From Isoetes taiwanensis (Eukaryota; Streptophyta; Lycopodiopsida; Isoetales; Isoetaceae), in assembly GCA_021234155.1 (NCBI GenBank), contig JAJEKV010000085.1, positions 1,184,092-1,248,091 on the forward strand: a DNA stretch of 64,000 nucleotides. Direction: 5' to 3'. Position 1 is the first letter of the stretch, and every line of letters starts with the position of its first letter. The notes beneath the pieces were generated by a model that worked only from the letters and a program-made list of their open reading frames with translations, searched no databases and was not told the origin of the DNA. Made by a program: the position numbers and the translations under genes. Of the stretch, positions 36,302 to 47,036 are shown piece after piece.

Positions 36302-38185
36302 CACTAGAGTTGTCCCGGGGACCATTTCTGGTCCATGGACCAGAAATGGTCCACTATACCCCCTGCCACTTAAACCCATATATCTCACAAGAGAAATTTT
36401 AATTTTAAACTATACCACCACTATTTGAGTCTTCACTTGATTTTTAACGACATGTGAGAATTTCATGACCACTGGATTCGCCTTTATATTGGTATGATTG
36501 TTCAAACTTTAGAGAATTTGGCAGTTTTTACAGCACACTAGAACTGCATTGTTCAATTTTCTAGCATAAAAGTGTCTAAACCTTGTTAAATATGAAATTA
36601 ATTGATATATTATGATAAAACATATCGATTTGTATGTTCCCATGTTTGGCCGCTATTATTTGATATCAATTTAAGTCGTCGAACCCTATTTTTTTTTAAA
36701 ATGCTGCATGAGGTTCAAGAATTATTTCTCTCTTATTATTACAAGTTTTGACTTAATTTTTGTGACAATAAGTCCTTAACTAGACAAGCTATAGTCCAAG
36801 GAATTTTTTAGATGTTTATATATTATATTAGTATCGTTATTAACTAAAGAAATTATTGTATAGAATTTAAAATAAAAATATAGGTTAAAGTGCTCCAATA
36901 AACCCCATCTATAAGTCTCATAAAAATAGTAAATGATGCATTCTAATTAACTCATTCTCATTCTATATAGGAATTTACTTTGTCAACATAAATATAGTAT
37001 AACTAGGGTATAACCATGCATTATCTAGATCTAAACAAGATCTAATATAACAGGATGAATATAAAGAAAGGTTCCAAAGTGCGTTGATTATACCCTTATA
37101 GGTCTAAAACTCAACAATGATGTAGGTAGTGATTGTTATTGATAAATGGAGGACAATATCACGAAGTTTAGCCATGACTATAAATAAATAGATCTAAGGA
37201 CTTTCTGTACCTGTTTTTTCTAGTTTAGATAAAATATTAACTTATTGCACTACATTTCTCCCATAAGCCTTTTAAACGACACAATATATGATAAAAATGG
37301 ATATTGAGGTCCTTGATATGGTCTTATTAGAAAAAAAAATGAAGAAATCTACTTACTTTCCACTATTATAAAGTTAGTCAATGTGTGGCTACTCCAAAGT
37401 GTTGTAGTCTAAGTAGGACCATAGTACATGTAGATCGACTTTTATGTTTTATAAATTTGAATCTTTGTTAGCAATATAAATCTCAAATTTCATGTTAGAA
37501 TAATATATTATATACAAGATTTGACTATAAATAAACATGGACTATTTACAGCTCCAGAATTAAACCAACTGGATTGAGAAAATTTCTCTATTTATTTGCG
37601 CTCGCTCTATTCATTTTGTCCCCTACAATGATATTATGATTTCTCATCGTCTATAAGATAATCTTTGAAAGGTGTAAGTAGACATTCTCATACATTCAAA
37701 GTGGCCTTTAACTACTTAATTTTTGTGCTTCGATATTACCTTTTAGATAGACAATCCTTCCTAATCAACTAATGTTATCATATATAATGGGGTATAAACT
37801 ATATTCTAAAGAATTGATTAGATGATAATGTTCTTGACTTTTAAATGAGAGGTCATGTGGACCAATAATTGGCATCGGCATAACAATCTATCTTGATCTT
37901 CTTTAGTCATACCTTTTCATATTTTTTCCTTGGTTCATCTTGCATTGCTTTCTTAACTTTGGGAAGCTTTGAAATATGGTGTTTGAAGTTCATTTTCAAG
38001 GTATAAATCTAGAGTCAAACATGGAAGACAGTTGATGATAACTTGGAACTAATACTAAAAGTTTTAGCCCAAATCTAGCAATAGATATTTTTTATTGATA
38101 GATTTTATGCCATTGATTTTATATGAATTTTAAAGTGAACTGTACAAATGAATCATTTATGGTCCATCAAGGGACAACTCTAGTG
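36302..38185. mobile_element. TTAA-flanked 1.9 kb inverted-repeat DNA element
   Basis: Perfect 15-bp inverted ends CACTAGAGTTGTCCC (36302-36316) and its reverse complement (38171-38185) are flanked by TTAA at 36298-36301 and 38186-38189. TTAA duplication with CACTAG-like ends is the pattern of piggyBac-type transposons. The interior is AT rich with no substantial open frame, so it is non-autonomous. The left end carries a perfect palindrome. It lies within LINE A ORF1, and ignoring it restores that frame. Confidence 0.8.
36319..36352. repeat. Perfect 34-bp palindrome in the TTAA element
   Basis: Each half is GGACCATTTCTGGTCCA and the halves are exact reverse complements with no loop. It starts three bases inside the left inverted repeat, so it would be a strong cruciform or hairpin site. 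A related GGTCCAT word occurs inside the right end at 38161-38166. Confidence 0.92.
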
Positions 38186-38805
38186 TTAAGTAGAGGTCAA
38201 GATCCCAATTATTTTTATCTTTATGGCTATCATTTTCTTTATTGTTCTCAGAATCAAAGTCACTCTCATTATTAGAGGAAGCACCACCAGATATAAATTC
38301 AAAAAGCTTATTAATTGGAAGTCTTATATGAGAGTCATCATTAATGGAATCCAAATTAGCAGCCATATTAGAACTAGAATTACCATTTATAGGATTGAGA
38401 ACTTGCCTGGTCAAGAGGTCCTCAATTTTTTTTGAATATTCAGAGTTCTTCAATATTGATTCTCCTGGAGTTTTAGGGACATAATCAATATCAATCATTT
38501 GCTGAAGATCTTTTGTAAGACAAGTGTCTACCCTTATATTCTTGTCTGTACCAGAATCATATGTCAGGCTGTCTTTTTCCTGATTAAACTTTTCCTCTAG
38601 AATAATTGCACCATTTGTTTCATTCACTGAGAAGCCAATTGTGGATAGCTGCAAGGCAATGTCTTTTGAGATGGTAGTGTGTTTATGGGAAGGGCTAGTC
38701 AAGGAGTCAGGGTATGACAAATCAATCGAAGATATACATAACTTTAGTTAGATACTCGAGTGGGGAATTAAGCATATAACAACTGAAGCTTCAGCATGCA
38801 CATAC

Positions 38806-39784
38806 TCATGTGTCTGTTCTTAAAGTACGATGCATTTATCCTTTGTGTGTATTTTTGTGGCTTCACAGTGCAAATATTCTCCTCTATGCCATCTATATTT
38901 AGAACAGCCATTAATAATATCACATGTCTGTCTACAATGGAGGCTGCAATAATTGATCCAAAAGCTTTGTGCAACTTTGTGTTTTCTGTACAGCCAAAAT
39001 TCCAAAAACAAAAGTTGTTTACAATGGATGTTGCTGAAATTGCACTAATTTGCTGAGCTATAAGCTCATGGTTAGAAACGACTTCACCGCTTGAATTTGG
39101 CATCATTCCAGCAAGTTTTGCACCAGTGGTCTTATTCATAGGAACCATAATGCTTGGGTGTGCATTAATTATTGCGACTTCTTCTTTGGATAGGTCCGTA
39201 CAATTGTAACCAGATTGATGTACATATGATGCTTCTTTCTCATAAGAACTTGATGAGAGACATGCAGTGGTAGAGTAAATGCATGCATCCCTACCTATAA
39301 AAAAAGAAAATAAAGCATTTAAAAGAATCACAATTCTGTCAAAGGCAATAGAAGAAAGATTTCCATAGTTGATGACAATATATTCCTTCTGTAACTAGAC
39401 AGGCTCGCTTTGCTTTCTTCAAAGAATGTCACTCATAAAGTTGCCTCAAAATAGTGTAGATTATTTATGTAGCAACAATCCCTTTAAGCTCACAAGCATA
39501 TTCATGATTTTGGCAAAGGACCAAATAGTCATCACAAAATTCAATCTACATGAATGTAAAAAGACAGACTATTTGTCTGATGTGTCCATCTGCAGTATTT
39601 TTATCTACTTACTACAACATTGTTGGAGCCATTGTCATTCATCAAGGAGCAATGTTTACTCATGATTCCATTATACTCTTAACCCTCAAATTAAAAACAA
39701 TTACTTGAACTTACGAGGGGGCTGACGGATATATAGATGGAGCTTGTACTCTGGGCGGATGAAGCGCTTCTTTTTCCCATTGAC
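38806..39784 (-). CDS. Two phase-matched exons of an unidentified gene
   Basis: On the minus strand an exon at 39784-39715 (acceptor CTCATAG, donor CCCTC|GTAAGT) encodes VNGKKKRFIRPEYKLHLYIR and QPP. The next exon at 39294-38806 (acceptor TTTATAG, possible donor ATGA|GTATGT) stays open for 162 codons, including YSTTACLSSSSYEKEASYVH and FGSIIAASIVDRHVILLMAV. The phases match (1 to 2). The product is not recognised. Upstream exons would lie beyond LINE C. This could be an active gene swollen by insertions or a pseudogene. Confidence 0.4.
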
Positions 39785-39974
39785 CTATGAGGTAATCATG
39801 AACATTGAACTTGTGCATCCATTAACTTCAGAGTAATTCTCCAGGATGTGTCCAAGCTCTGAATACAAAGGTCTAAATGAAAAAGAGTAGATGAGTATTA
39901 GAGACATTGTAAGTATATTAGAGAAAAGAACGCTGAATATATAACATTCCTCTCCTCCACATACATCCACATAC

Positions 39975-41150
39975 ACATACAAGTATTTGGGAGTGGAGTT
40001 TCCTTCTACTATACACTGGGACACATCCATACAGCTACGAGTGACGGCAGGCTGGAAGGCACTATATGCAATGCAAAACAATAGTCATAGAGCGGAGTTG
40101 TATGATTGGGCCCATCAGTCACACCTGTTCAAGGTCTTAGTAGAGCCTGTCCTTTTATACGGGGTGGAAGTATGGGGCCCAGTAGTATCACTTGCTACTT
40201 GGAATGACTTGGAGCAGGTCCAAAAAGCCTTCTTAGTACGAGCACTAGGGGTGAAGTCCACGGGTCCCATATCAAATTCTCTGCGGGGAGACATGATTCT
40301 TGCCTCTTCTTGAGGGGCGTGCCCTTGATCGCCACATTGTCTATTTTCGGAAGGTGGTCAATATGGACGATGCCCGCTCTCCTAAACTAGCTTATATCAT
40401 GGCAATGGGGCATACAGGCGCCTCAAGGCACCTTTGGAGGAAAAGAGAGCTCAATGGTTGGCTAGATGGAATGTGCGAGAACACGAGGTGCATACATGTG
40501 CAAAAAGCGAGGCGAGATCGCCATAGCTTGAGGCAATATCTTGACGCTTGCTTCCTCGGCAAGCTTTGGGATGCCAATGCCCTTGAACATGTCAAGACAG
40601 CACACTACCAGCGCCACATAAATCCCACATTGGAACGAGGCCCGCAATGCTACCTGCGTACCCACATTGCCTCCATTCGCACAGGGGCACATCATCTTCG
40701 AATTGAGACGGGCAGATGGATTGGTGAGCCACGCCAGGATAGGCTCTGTCAATGCTGCCAAATGGGAGTCATTGAGGATGAATCTCATACGCTTCAAAGT
40801 TGCCCAGCATATGATCAAATTCGGACGCGCTATAGTCCTGGCCAGCCATTACATGTGACATCGAAGCACACGACATCCGTCGGGTCTTTGGGATCATACC
40901 TTCCGAGAGGTTATGGACATGCGAGATGGGGCTATGTCCTTGGGCACACTTGACATGTATATATACATTGATGTATACTTATGCGGTTTGACAAACATTC
41001 TTATTGCGCGCCACGTTTTTCCCTCGAAAACCCTTCGGGGCGGGGGTTTTTTAACCCGGACAGTAATAAGTTTGCTGCGCTCCTTATGGGTCCCATAGGC
41101 TGATTGGCCTCAGTGGACGATAAAAAATCATTCTCATTCTCATTCTCTTC
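39975..41150 (+). mobile_element. LINE C: 5'-truncated copy of the LINE B family
   Basis: Joins the family at ACAAGTATTTGGGAGTGG, equivalent to 33633 in LINE B, and runs to the shared 3' tail (GGTCCCATAGGCTGATTGG, GTGGACGATAAAA) and an (ATTCTC)n tail near 41125-41150. Coding frames 39987-40313 and 40300-40953 give YGVEVWGPVVSLATWNDL and the finger CQCCQMGVIEDESHTLQSC followed by PAYDQIRTRY. One frameshift lies near 40300. No clear target duplication was found. Truncation at the 5' end is normal for LINEs. Confidence 0.82.
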
Positions 41151-41369
41151 ATTTTCCTAATAATAATGAGTACAACCATTAACAAGATAATAATGAGTAC
41201 AACCTTGTTCTCAGTACTGCTGCTTGCTGCTATGAGTGCAATAGCCTTTGTCACAAGGCCCCCAAATTTGAACCAATATGATTTTTTTTCAATGGTTTGC
41301 TGGTGAAAACCAAATCCATAAATCAGTACATGTTAGTGGGTTCAAAAGTTTACAAACCATGTCTAGTTT
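41151..41369. other. Intergenic or intronic stretch
   Basis: No gene is recognised. An imperfect duplicate of AATAATGAGTACAACC lies at about 41162 and 41190. Confidence 0.5.
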
Positions 41370-41750
41370 TCTAATATAGTTCATCAACATATTTTTCGAA
41401 GGTGATAAGACAACATTGTTTTATGACATGGTATCGGAAGATGGCAATTTTAATTGGTCTCTATAACCACTTAAAGCATATGATATTACGGGTTCAACGC
41501 CTCGTTGTGAAAGTGGCCATGAATTGTAAAGTTGGTGGGGGAAGGACCCACTTCAGCAATGTAAAGTGGTGGGGGCAGGACCCATCTGGGTGTGTTGTAA
41601 AGTGTCACATGTCCGATAGGACACTGCCTTGTGGCGTGACGTTAAAATCTCTTCTTCTTCTTCTTCTTCTTCTAATATGGTTCATCAACATAATTTTCTA
41701 AAGTGATAAGACGACATTGAAACATGGCAATTTTAATTGGTCTCTGTGAC
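41370..41750 (+). mobile_element. Short retroposon with (TTC)n tail between long direct repeats
   Basis: The body at about 41462-41650 contains two tandem ~38-bp units (TGTAAAGTGGTGGGGGCAGG-like) able to form GGTGGG/CCCAC stems. It then has a LINE B-like end (GTGGCGTGACGTTAAAATC) and (CTT)n at 41650-41672. On both sides stand related stretches: 41371-41461, and 41673-41747 (TTCATCAACATA...GGCAATTTTAATTGGTCTCT). If these are target duplications they are unusually long (~75-91 bp) and have diverged. Confidence 0.6.
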
Positions 41751-41986
41751 AACAAACTATATGATATGTACTATTGTTTAGTATGTCAAGTTTATTAGAC
41801 TGGTTTTTTATCACATCTATCTTCTTCAATATATTGACATGATAATTTTAAGCGCATATTTCTCATGATGCTTTACAGTGATTAACCACAAGTACACAAT
41901 GTAGTAAACAATCTTGGTTTAAATATGTTAATATGACTTTTATACCTTATTTTTCTCCATGGTAGTAAAACATAATTATCTCAGTT

Positions 41987-42106
41987 AGATTTTCTAAACG
42001 CTTAAAATGTTTGATACGGACACTGAGATTTTCTAAACGCTTAAAATGTTTGATACGGACTAATTTATTTACTGGGTTTATACTAATTTATTTACTGGGT
42101 TTATAC
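41987..42106. repeat. Two adjacent short tandem duplications
   Basis: A 35-bp unit (AGATTTTCTAAACGCTTAAA...) occurs at 41987-42021 and 42026-42060. Directly after it, a 23-bp unit (TAATTTATTTACTGGGTTTA...) occurs at 42061-42083 and 42084-42106. Both pairs are perfect, so they are recent. Confidence 0.92.
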
Positions 42107-42634
42107 ATATTTTTTTCCCACGATATTATTATTGCATGATAAATTTCATGGTCTAAACATGCCAGTTTATATATGTATAATATTTTCTTAGTCTATGCCT
42201 ATGATTTACCCACATGGAACCATAGTTTTTCATTGTGGCTTATCTTGGCTCTCATTGTAATATCCAGAGTTTTAGAAGACTTCCATCAAACAGCTCAAGG
42301 GATTTGAACCCCATATTTCCATTTACATTTCAATTAAACATGCAATTACTTAACTTAACCAAACAAAATTAGATGCATCTTATTAAACAAGATAATTGAA
42401 AAATAGGTTGGATCTCAAGAGAGATCATCCTGTGATACAACAGACATTGAGCATTGGCATGAATTTCTGAGCACCTGTTGAGCACCTGTTAGACTGTCAG
42501 CACTAAAATTAGTTTGATTCACCACCACCATAGTTCAAGTAAGTTCAAGAAATGCTCGTTCCACCAAAATGATAAGTTCAAAATCATGACACAAGCTTAC
42601 TAAGTACTGCTTTTGACTCTGATAATTTCTGGCT
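42107..42634. other. No gene recognised
   Basis: AT-rich. A minus-strand GGTTCAAATCCC near 42300 resembles a Pol III B-box or tRNA T-arm, but no cloverleaf forms around it. CTGAGCACCTGTT is directly repeated at about 42468-42490. Confidence 0.4.
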
Positions 42635-43211
42635 TTATGGAAAACAGGAATGCTTTTGTGATCTCTGGTCAACATGTTGGCGAGTGTCATCAACTATTCT
42701 ATGTTGGTCTTTGAGGTTATCAATCTGCCCTCAAATTGCTGCAAATGAAGACTTCCCGTTTTACTGCAATAGCCCACTGCTTCTACCATAACTAGTACAC
42801 TAAAAATAAAGAAGACAGGAATAGAGATGCATTTCTTTCGGCTAAAAACGTGAATGAAAAATACTTCTGATAGTTCTTACCAAATCAAGTTGATTCACGT
42901 AGTTGATATGAAGCACTGCCAACAAAGAAAAATGCAGTAAGATCAAACAAAGAGATAGTAGAAACAAAAAGGATGGATGGTAGATATCAAAAGAATTACC
43001 AGCAAATCCTACAATACAGCTCCTAATGACTCTGCAATTATGGTGTGCCATCCTGTTCTCTGTTAAGACTAAGGCATTAAAAGATCGGTGATAAGCAAAG
43101 GAATAGTAAAGGGAAAATGATAAGGATACTTGCATAGCCAAGAAGAGGGAAATACTCTGTTTTGGATTCATTATTTAGTGTGTCAAGATAGCAGGCTCCA
43201 TCATCGAATAG
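42635..43211 (-). CDS. Four phase-matched exons of an unidentified gene
   Basis: Minus strand: exons 43211-43130 (LFDDGACYLDTLNNESKTEY...), 43059-43000 (NRMAHHNCRVIRSCIVGFA), 42915-42881 (VLHINYVNQLDL) and 42724-42635 (IDNLKDQHRIVDDTRQHVDQ...), ending in TAA. Acceptors end in CAG; donors are A|GTATCC, G|GTAATT and G|GTAAGA. Phases 1, 1 and 0 match at every junction, which is hard to get by chance. The last exon is helix-forming and charged. The product is not recognised. Upstream exons are uncertain: a 93-bp candidate at 43372-43280 (LVFPFEDLNSLIQATEAQVS) does not join in frame. Confidence 0.5.
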
Positions 43212-43849
43212 CTGGGAAAAAATAATCGTAAGCTCAATTAAATTCAAAATACAAACGTTAAGGCAGTTTCAAACATTACCTATGCAATTCAATAGATTTC
43301 ATCATAACCGACACTTGAGCTTCAGTTGCTTGAATAAGGGAGTTAAGATCTTCAAAGGGAAATACCAAGCGCCTGAGATAAAAGCGGATCTGTTATCGCC
43401 ATAGAAAGAACTTCGTTTCTTCAAAGAATATATCTCTCTGAAAAAATGGTCGGCAAGGTCCTGGAAAATCTTTGCAAGTATTGATGCTAGTTTGAAAAAT
43501 GGAACTATTCATATTCAGTACAATTTTTTGGAAGTCCCAGATAGGCATAATCAAGACAAAAGCAAATGCATAAATCACAAATAATTATACTTACTCTTCA
43601 AAGGTTTGTTGAGGGAGCAGATCGATGGCCAGTTACAGTTCACTTGATTCCTGCAAAAATCACGCAAAATGATCATTTGCAGCAGCTTAAGATATTAATG
43701 TTTGCAACTGGAACTTATCACATTGACAAGCATACAGGATGATTTTGCAAAAGGTTAATTAATGGGCCTTGTAGGCTGTGAAGGGCAGCAATTTATCTGA
43801 TATGCGCCAGAGAGAAATGGCTTTTTTTATAGTTGTCTACCCATGTCAT
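43212..43849 (-). other. Possible further exons, frames not joined
   Basis: Minus-strand candidates are 43372-43280 (good acceptor TATCTCAG and donor CATAG|GTAATG) and a piece near 43650-43603 ending GAAGA|GTAAGT. Neither joins the exons downstream in a continuous frame. Either the gene is decayed here or the true exon borders differ. Confidence 0.3.
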
Positions 43850-44282
43850 TTAGAATGGATTTGGCAGCGCATTTTCAGCTGCAACTAGAGAGAAAAGAGA
43901 AGGTCCAGATTCCATCCAATCCAGCTCAAGAGCCATCATGGAATGCCCATATTTGGTATATCCTGAAATCAAAGTCCTCCACGTAGATACATTTTGAGGA
44001 ACCATAGTTACAAAGACTTTGTGTGCATGAGTGATGCTTCCAAATTTTGTATAGAACTTCACAAGGCTGTTCCCTTAAGAAGATGTCTCGAAAAACTGAA
44101 TTGGCAACAGTAAAGGCATGAACATACTTACCCTTTGCTAGGTCTTGGGTATTAATACAGATCTGTAGGGATTGGACATAAAGTTTCAGCAATTGTGAAG
44201 TAGCATCATGGTTTGAGGAACCCAAAGTAGTATTCAGCCCCATTTCAAATCTTCCTTGGTTTTCTGAACTACTTCCACGCAA
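43850..44282 (-). pseudogene. PPR protein fragment (PLS-type)
   Basis: Minus strand, two frames. The upstream frame gives LQICINTQDLAKGKYVHAFT and SVFRDIFLREQ. After a one-base shift near 44068 it continues KFYTKFGSITHAHKVFVTM and VPQNVSTWRTLISGYTKYGH. This is the usual pentatricopeptide series (K...H at the repeat start, then GSI..A.KVF, then the NV.TW..LISGY step). Only about two repeats remain before unrelated sequence. Plant PPR proteins bind organellar RNA; this fragment cannot. Confidence 0.8.
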
Positions 44283-45227
44283 AAATCAGGGGCCCTCTGC
44301 AGAAAAGAAAAAGTACATATTCATATAGAGATGGAAAAGCGCATATTCAGCAAGATTGCCATGAAGTGTTTAAGACCTCAAATTCCCAAACCCAGTTTGG
44401 CCCCTATGACGAGTGGGATCATCATCTAATTTTGACGCCAGCTCTGTATCTCAGCAGACATCAAACTAGTCATCACAATTAGATTAAATTCGATTTGTAA
44501 AAAGAATGCGGATGCCATCTTACCTTGTTCAGCCTACCACCAGAATATGTTTGCCAGCTACCTGAATCAGAAATAAAAATTGCAGTGGAATGATTCACCA
44601 ATCTTCGGCAAAAAGAGAGCAACCTTGAGCTAAAGACGGTAAGGCAACCGTCATTCGTTGTTTGACATGGATAGGAGGGAAGAAATGGTTGAATCCTTGT
44701 CAGTAAGCTAGCATATTCCGAACTACCCGCCTGAAGGCTCGATTTCTTAAAAACATGAGAACAATACGCATTTAGTAGACCAGAAGGCTAGAAGCTCACA
44801 AAAATGGCACAAAAATTTCTAGACATTCTAGATATATACTGGTTCTAAATAGGATCAATCATAATGCAAGGATACCTGGAAGATGCCAGATCAATGAGGT
44901 TAGGGTTGCATGGTCGCCATAGCTGATTTATCACAGGAATCACAGCGGCAACAACAAAAAGTACATAGCAAAAAGTACATAGGGAAAACAAAGAGGCATA
45001 AAAGTTACCTCTCTGGCCGCTCAGATTAAGCGATCAGGGTGTCGCCAGGATCTAGCCGCCGCTTTGCTTCAAAACGAGGGGGGGAAAAAAAAGGGTCGAT
45101 AACTTTTTTCATGCCGAGCGGACTTGTTATTTTCTTTCGATTTGCAACCTTTGATATTATTTGAATTTCAAGTCGGACATATGACCCTAGATGTTGGTTA
45201 TGCCAGTGGCTTTTCTAGAATTATGCA
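44283..45227 (-). other. AT-rich stretch with a possible 5' leader exon
   Basis: No protein is recognised. On the minus strand a GC-richer patch at about 45075-45012 ends GCCAGAGAG|GTAACT, a good donor. A second patch ends near 44877 with CTTCCAG|GTATCC. These could be leader exons of a minus-strand gene that includes the exons near 43 kb. This is inference only. Confidence 0.25.
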
Positions 45228-45403
45228 CACGTAAACAACGGGAGGGGCTTTTTTCCTCATGGTTTCCTATTTTTGTTTCTTCTATGGAAACTTCTGTTGG
45301 TGGCGGAGCTTAAGCGGCGCCACCAGTATTGTTTTGTACAGAATTTAAGCGGAGTTACAGAAACCATAAGCCGCTTAAGCCAATTATAGAAACCATAAGC
45401 CGC

Positions 45404-45739
45404 TTAAGCCACCAGTATTGTTTTGTACAAAACAATTTCATATAATTTGACACAGTTAATACACAAGGCATACTGATCCATCATAACATCCTTTGCAGTC
45501 AGAACTGCCATTTTCTTGCATTCGCCGGCAAAGAACCGCCATTTTCTTGCAATGAACAGTGCAATGGATTTTCTTGCAATGAACAGTGCATTTGCCGGCA
45601 AAGAACCGCCATTTTCTTGCAAAGAAACCCTTATTATGTCTTGAAACCACTCTTCATTTGTCACACTATCCTTTGCAACAACAGAATCACAAAGCAAAAC
45701 CTGCTTTCCTCGCTGGAAATCGCCGAAAACTCCAAACAC
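45404..45739 (-). other. Open frame in hairpin unit 1
   Basis: A 111-codon minus-strand frame, nearly identical in unit 2 (46354-46791). It reads FGDFQRGKQVLLCDSVVAKD, then a repetitive stretch (FIARKS/FIARKW) made by the internal direct repeats. No known domain is seen. Identity between units reflects recent duplication, so conservation of the frame is weak evidence for coding. Confidence 0.3.
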
Positions 45740-45994
45740 ACCACGCCAGACCTCGCCAGACCTCGCCAGAAGTCGTCCGAACTGGTCGGAACTCGAAAAA
45801 CAAGAGAAAGATCAAAGAAACAACTCCAAATCTGTCAAAGAAACAACGCAATGGTCGCTTGGTAGAAGGGCCTCCATAGAAGCAAACTGCAGCAAAGCGC
45901 CCGCAGCCTTCAAGAAAAAGAAACTACACCATAGCCGAACTACACCATCGGAAAAAAGCCCCTCCCGTTTGTTCACGTGGGGAGCGCCGATGTC

Positions 45995-46082
45995 GGAGTT
46001 CCAGGTGGCGGAAACTTTCGGCGGCGACCACTTTCGCGGCTCCGTGGCTGGTGGCGGCCGCCGAAAGTTTTCACGGAACTCC
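45995..46082. repeat. GC-rich imperfect hairpin, unit 1
   Basis: Arms GGAGTTCC..GGTGGCGGAAACT and AGTTTTCACGGAACTCC pair with mismatches around a loop that includes GCGGCTCCGTGGC. It is equivalent to the stronger stem in unit 2. Confidence 0.75.
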
Positions 46083-46353
46083 TCCCCGTGGCGGTTTCCT
46101 ATTACGTAAACAACGGGAGGGGCTTTTTTCCTCCTGGTTTCCTATTTTTGTTTCTTCTATGGAAACTTCTGTTGGTGGCGGAGCTTAAGCGGCGCCACCA
46201 GTATTGTTTTGTACAGAAACAATTTTCATACAGAAACCATAAGCCACCAGTTAAGCGGAGCCAGTATTCGTACAAAACAATTTTCAAAACAATTTTAAGC
46301 GGAGTTACAGAGTCCATAAGCCGCTTAAGCCAGTTACAGAAACCATAAGCCGC

Positions 46354-46791
46354 TTAAGCCACCAGTATTGTTTTGTACAAAACAATTTCATATAATTTGA
46401 CACAGTTAATACACAAGGCATACTGATCCATCATAACATCCTTTGCAGTCAGAACCGCCATTTTCTTGCATTCGCCGGCAAAGAACCGCCATTTTCTTGC
46501 AATGAACAGTGCAATGGATTTTCTTGCAATGAACAGTGCATTTGCCGGCAAAGAACCGCCATTTTCTTGCAAAGAAACCCTTATTATGTCTTGAAACCAC
46601 TCTTCATTTGTCACACTGTCCTTTGCAACAACAGAATCACAAAGCAAAACCTGCTTTCCTCGCTGGAAATCGCCGAAAACTCCAAACACACCACGCCAGA
46701 CCTCGCCAGAAGTCATCCGAACTGGTCGGAACTCGAAAAACAAGAGAAAGATCAAAGAAACAGCTCCAAATCTGTCAAAGAAACAACGCAA
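46354..46791 (-). other. Open frame in hairpin unit 2
   Basis: 145 codons on the minus strand. The last 111 match the unit 1 frame almost exactly; the N-terminal extension is FDRFGAVSLIFLLFFEFRPV. Function unknown. It may be a captured gene fragment or chance. Confidence 0.3.
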
Positions 46792-46942
46792 TGGCTGCTA
46801 CAGCCGAGGCGCCTCCATAGAAGCAAAATCAGCTGAGACAAGCAGCGCGGCGCTTCAAGAAAATGCCACCGCAGAACTACGCCATAGCCGCACCTGGAAA
46901 AAGCCCCTCCCCGCTTGTCATTTAAGGGAACCGCCACGTATC

Positions 46943-47036
46943 GGAGTTTCCGTGGCGGAAACTTTCAGGCAGTGCACCACTCGCGGCTCCGCCGCTCGTG
47001 GCGGCGCCGTCTGAAAGTTTCCGCCACGGAAACTCC
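46943..47036. repeat. Hairpin with perfect 26-bp arms, unit 2
   Basis: The left arm 46943-46968 (GGAGTTTCCGTGGCGGAAAC...) is the exact reverse complement of 47011-47036. The 42-bp loop holds a second near-inverted pair, CCACTCGCGG and CCGCTCGTGG, so a long double stem could form. A perfect stem in otherwise mutated DNA implies recent origin or selection for structure. Confidence 0.93.

Larger units (their letters stand above)
28337..38720 (-). mobile_element. LINE A: L1-like non-LTR retrotransposon, interrupted twice
   Basis: Read right to left: ORF1 (38720-38190, 36297-36134), endonuclease (36087-35142), linker (35175-34843) and RT (29519-28337). LINE B is inserted at 29529-34833 and the TTAA element at 36302-38185. 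In both cases the reading frame continues across the site if the insert and one target copy are ignored. The start (near 38720) looks 5' truncated, and the 3' end is lost at the GA repeat. Stops and frameshifts show it is dead. Confidence 0.85.
36134..38720 (-). pseudogene. LINE A ORF1, split by the TTAA element
   Basis: The upstream part (38720-38190) encodes about 180 residues rich in Ser, Asn and Asp (SSNNESDFDSENNKEND), ending NNWDLDLYL. The downstream part (36297-36134) continues SSCHLADKINSVDTSKQ and ends in a basic tail (NTRSKHKKKKKKGRGKNQG). The frame is continuous if 36302-38185 plus one TTAA is left out. No RNA-recognition or CCHC motif is seen, so the ORF1 identity rests on position before the endonuclease and the basic C-terminus. 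Its 5' part could alternatively be host coding sequence. Confidence 0.6.

Noticed and set aside
42293..42310. tRNA-like T-arm (GGTTCAAATCCC on the minus strand).
   Set aside because: No D-arm, anticodon stem or acceptor stem can be paired around it.
43280..43372. Exon encoding LVFPFEDLNSLIQATEAQVS as the immediate upstream exon of 43211-43130.
   Set aside because: Splice signals are good but the phase does not match and the join would hit a stop; kept only as an uncertain candidate.
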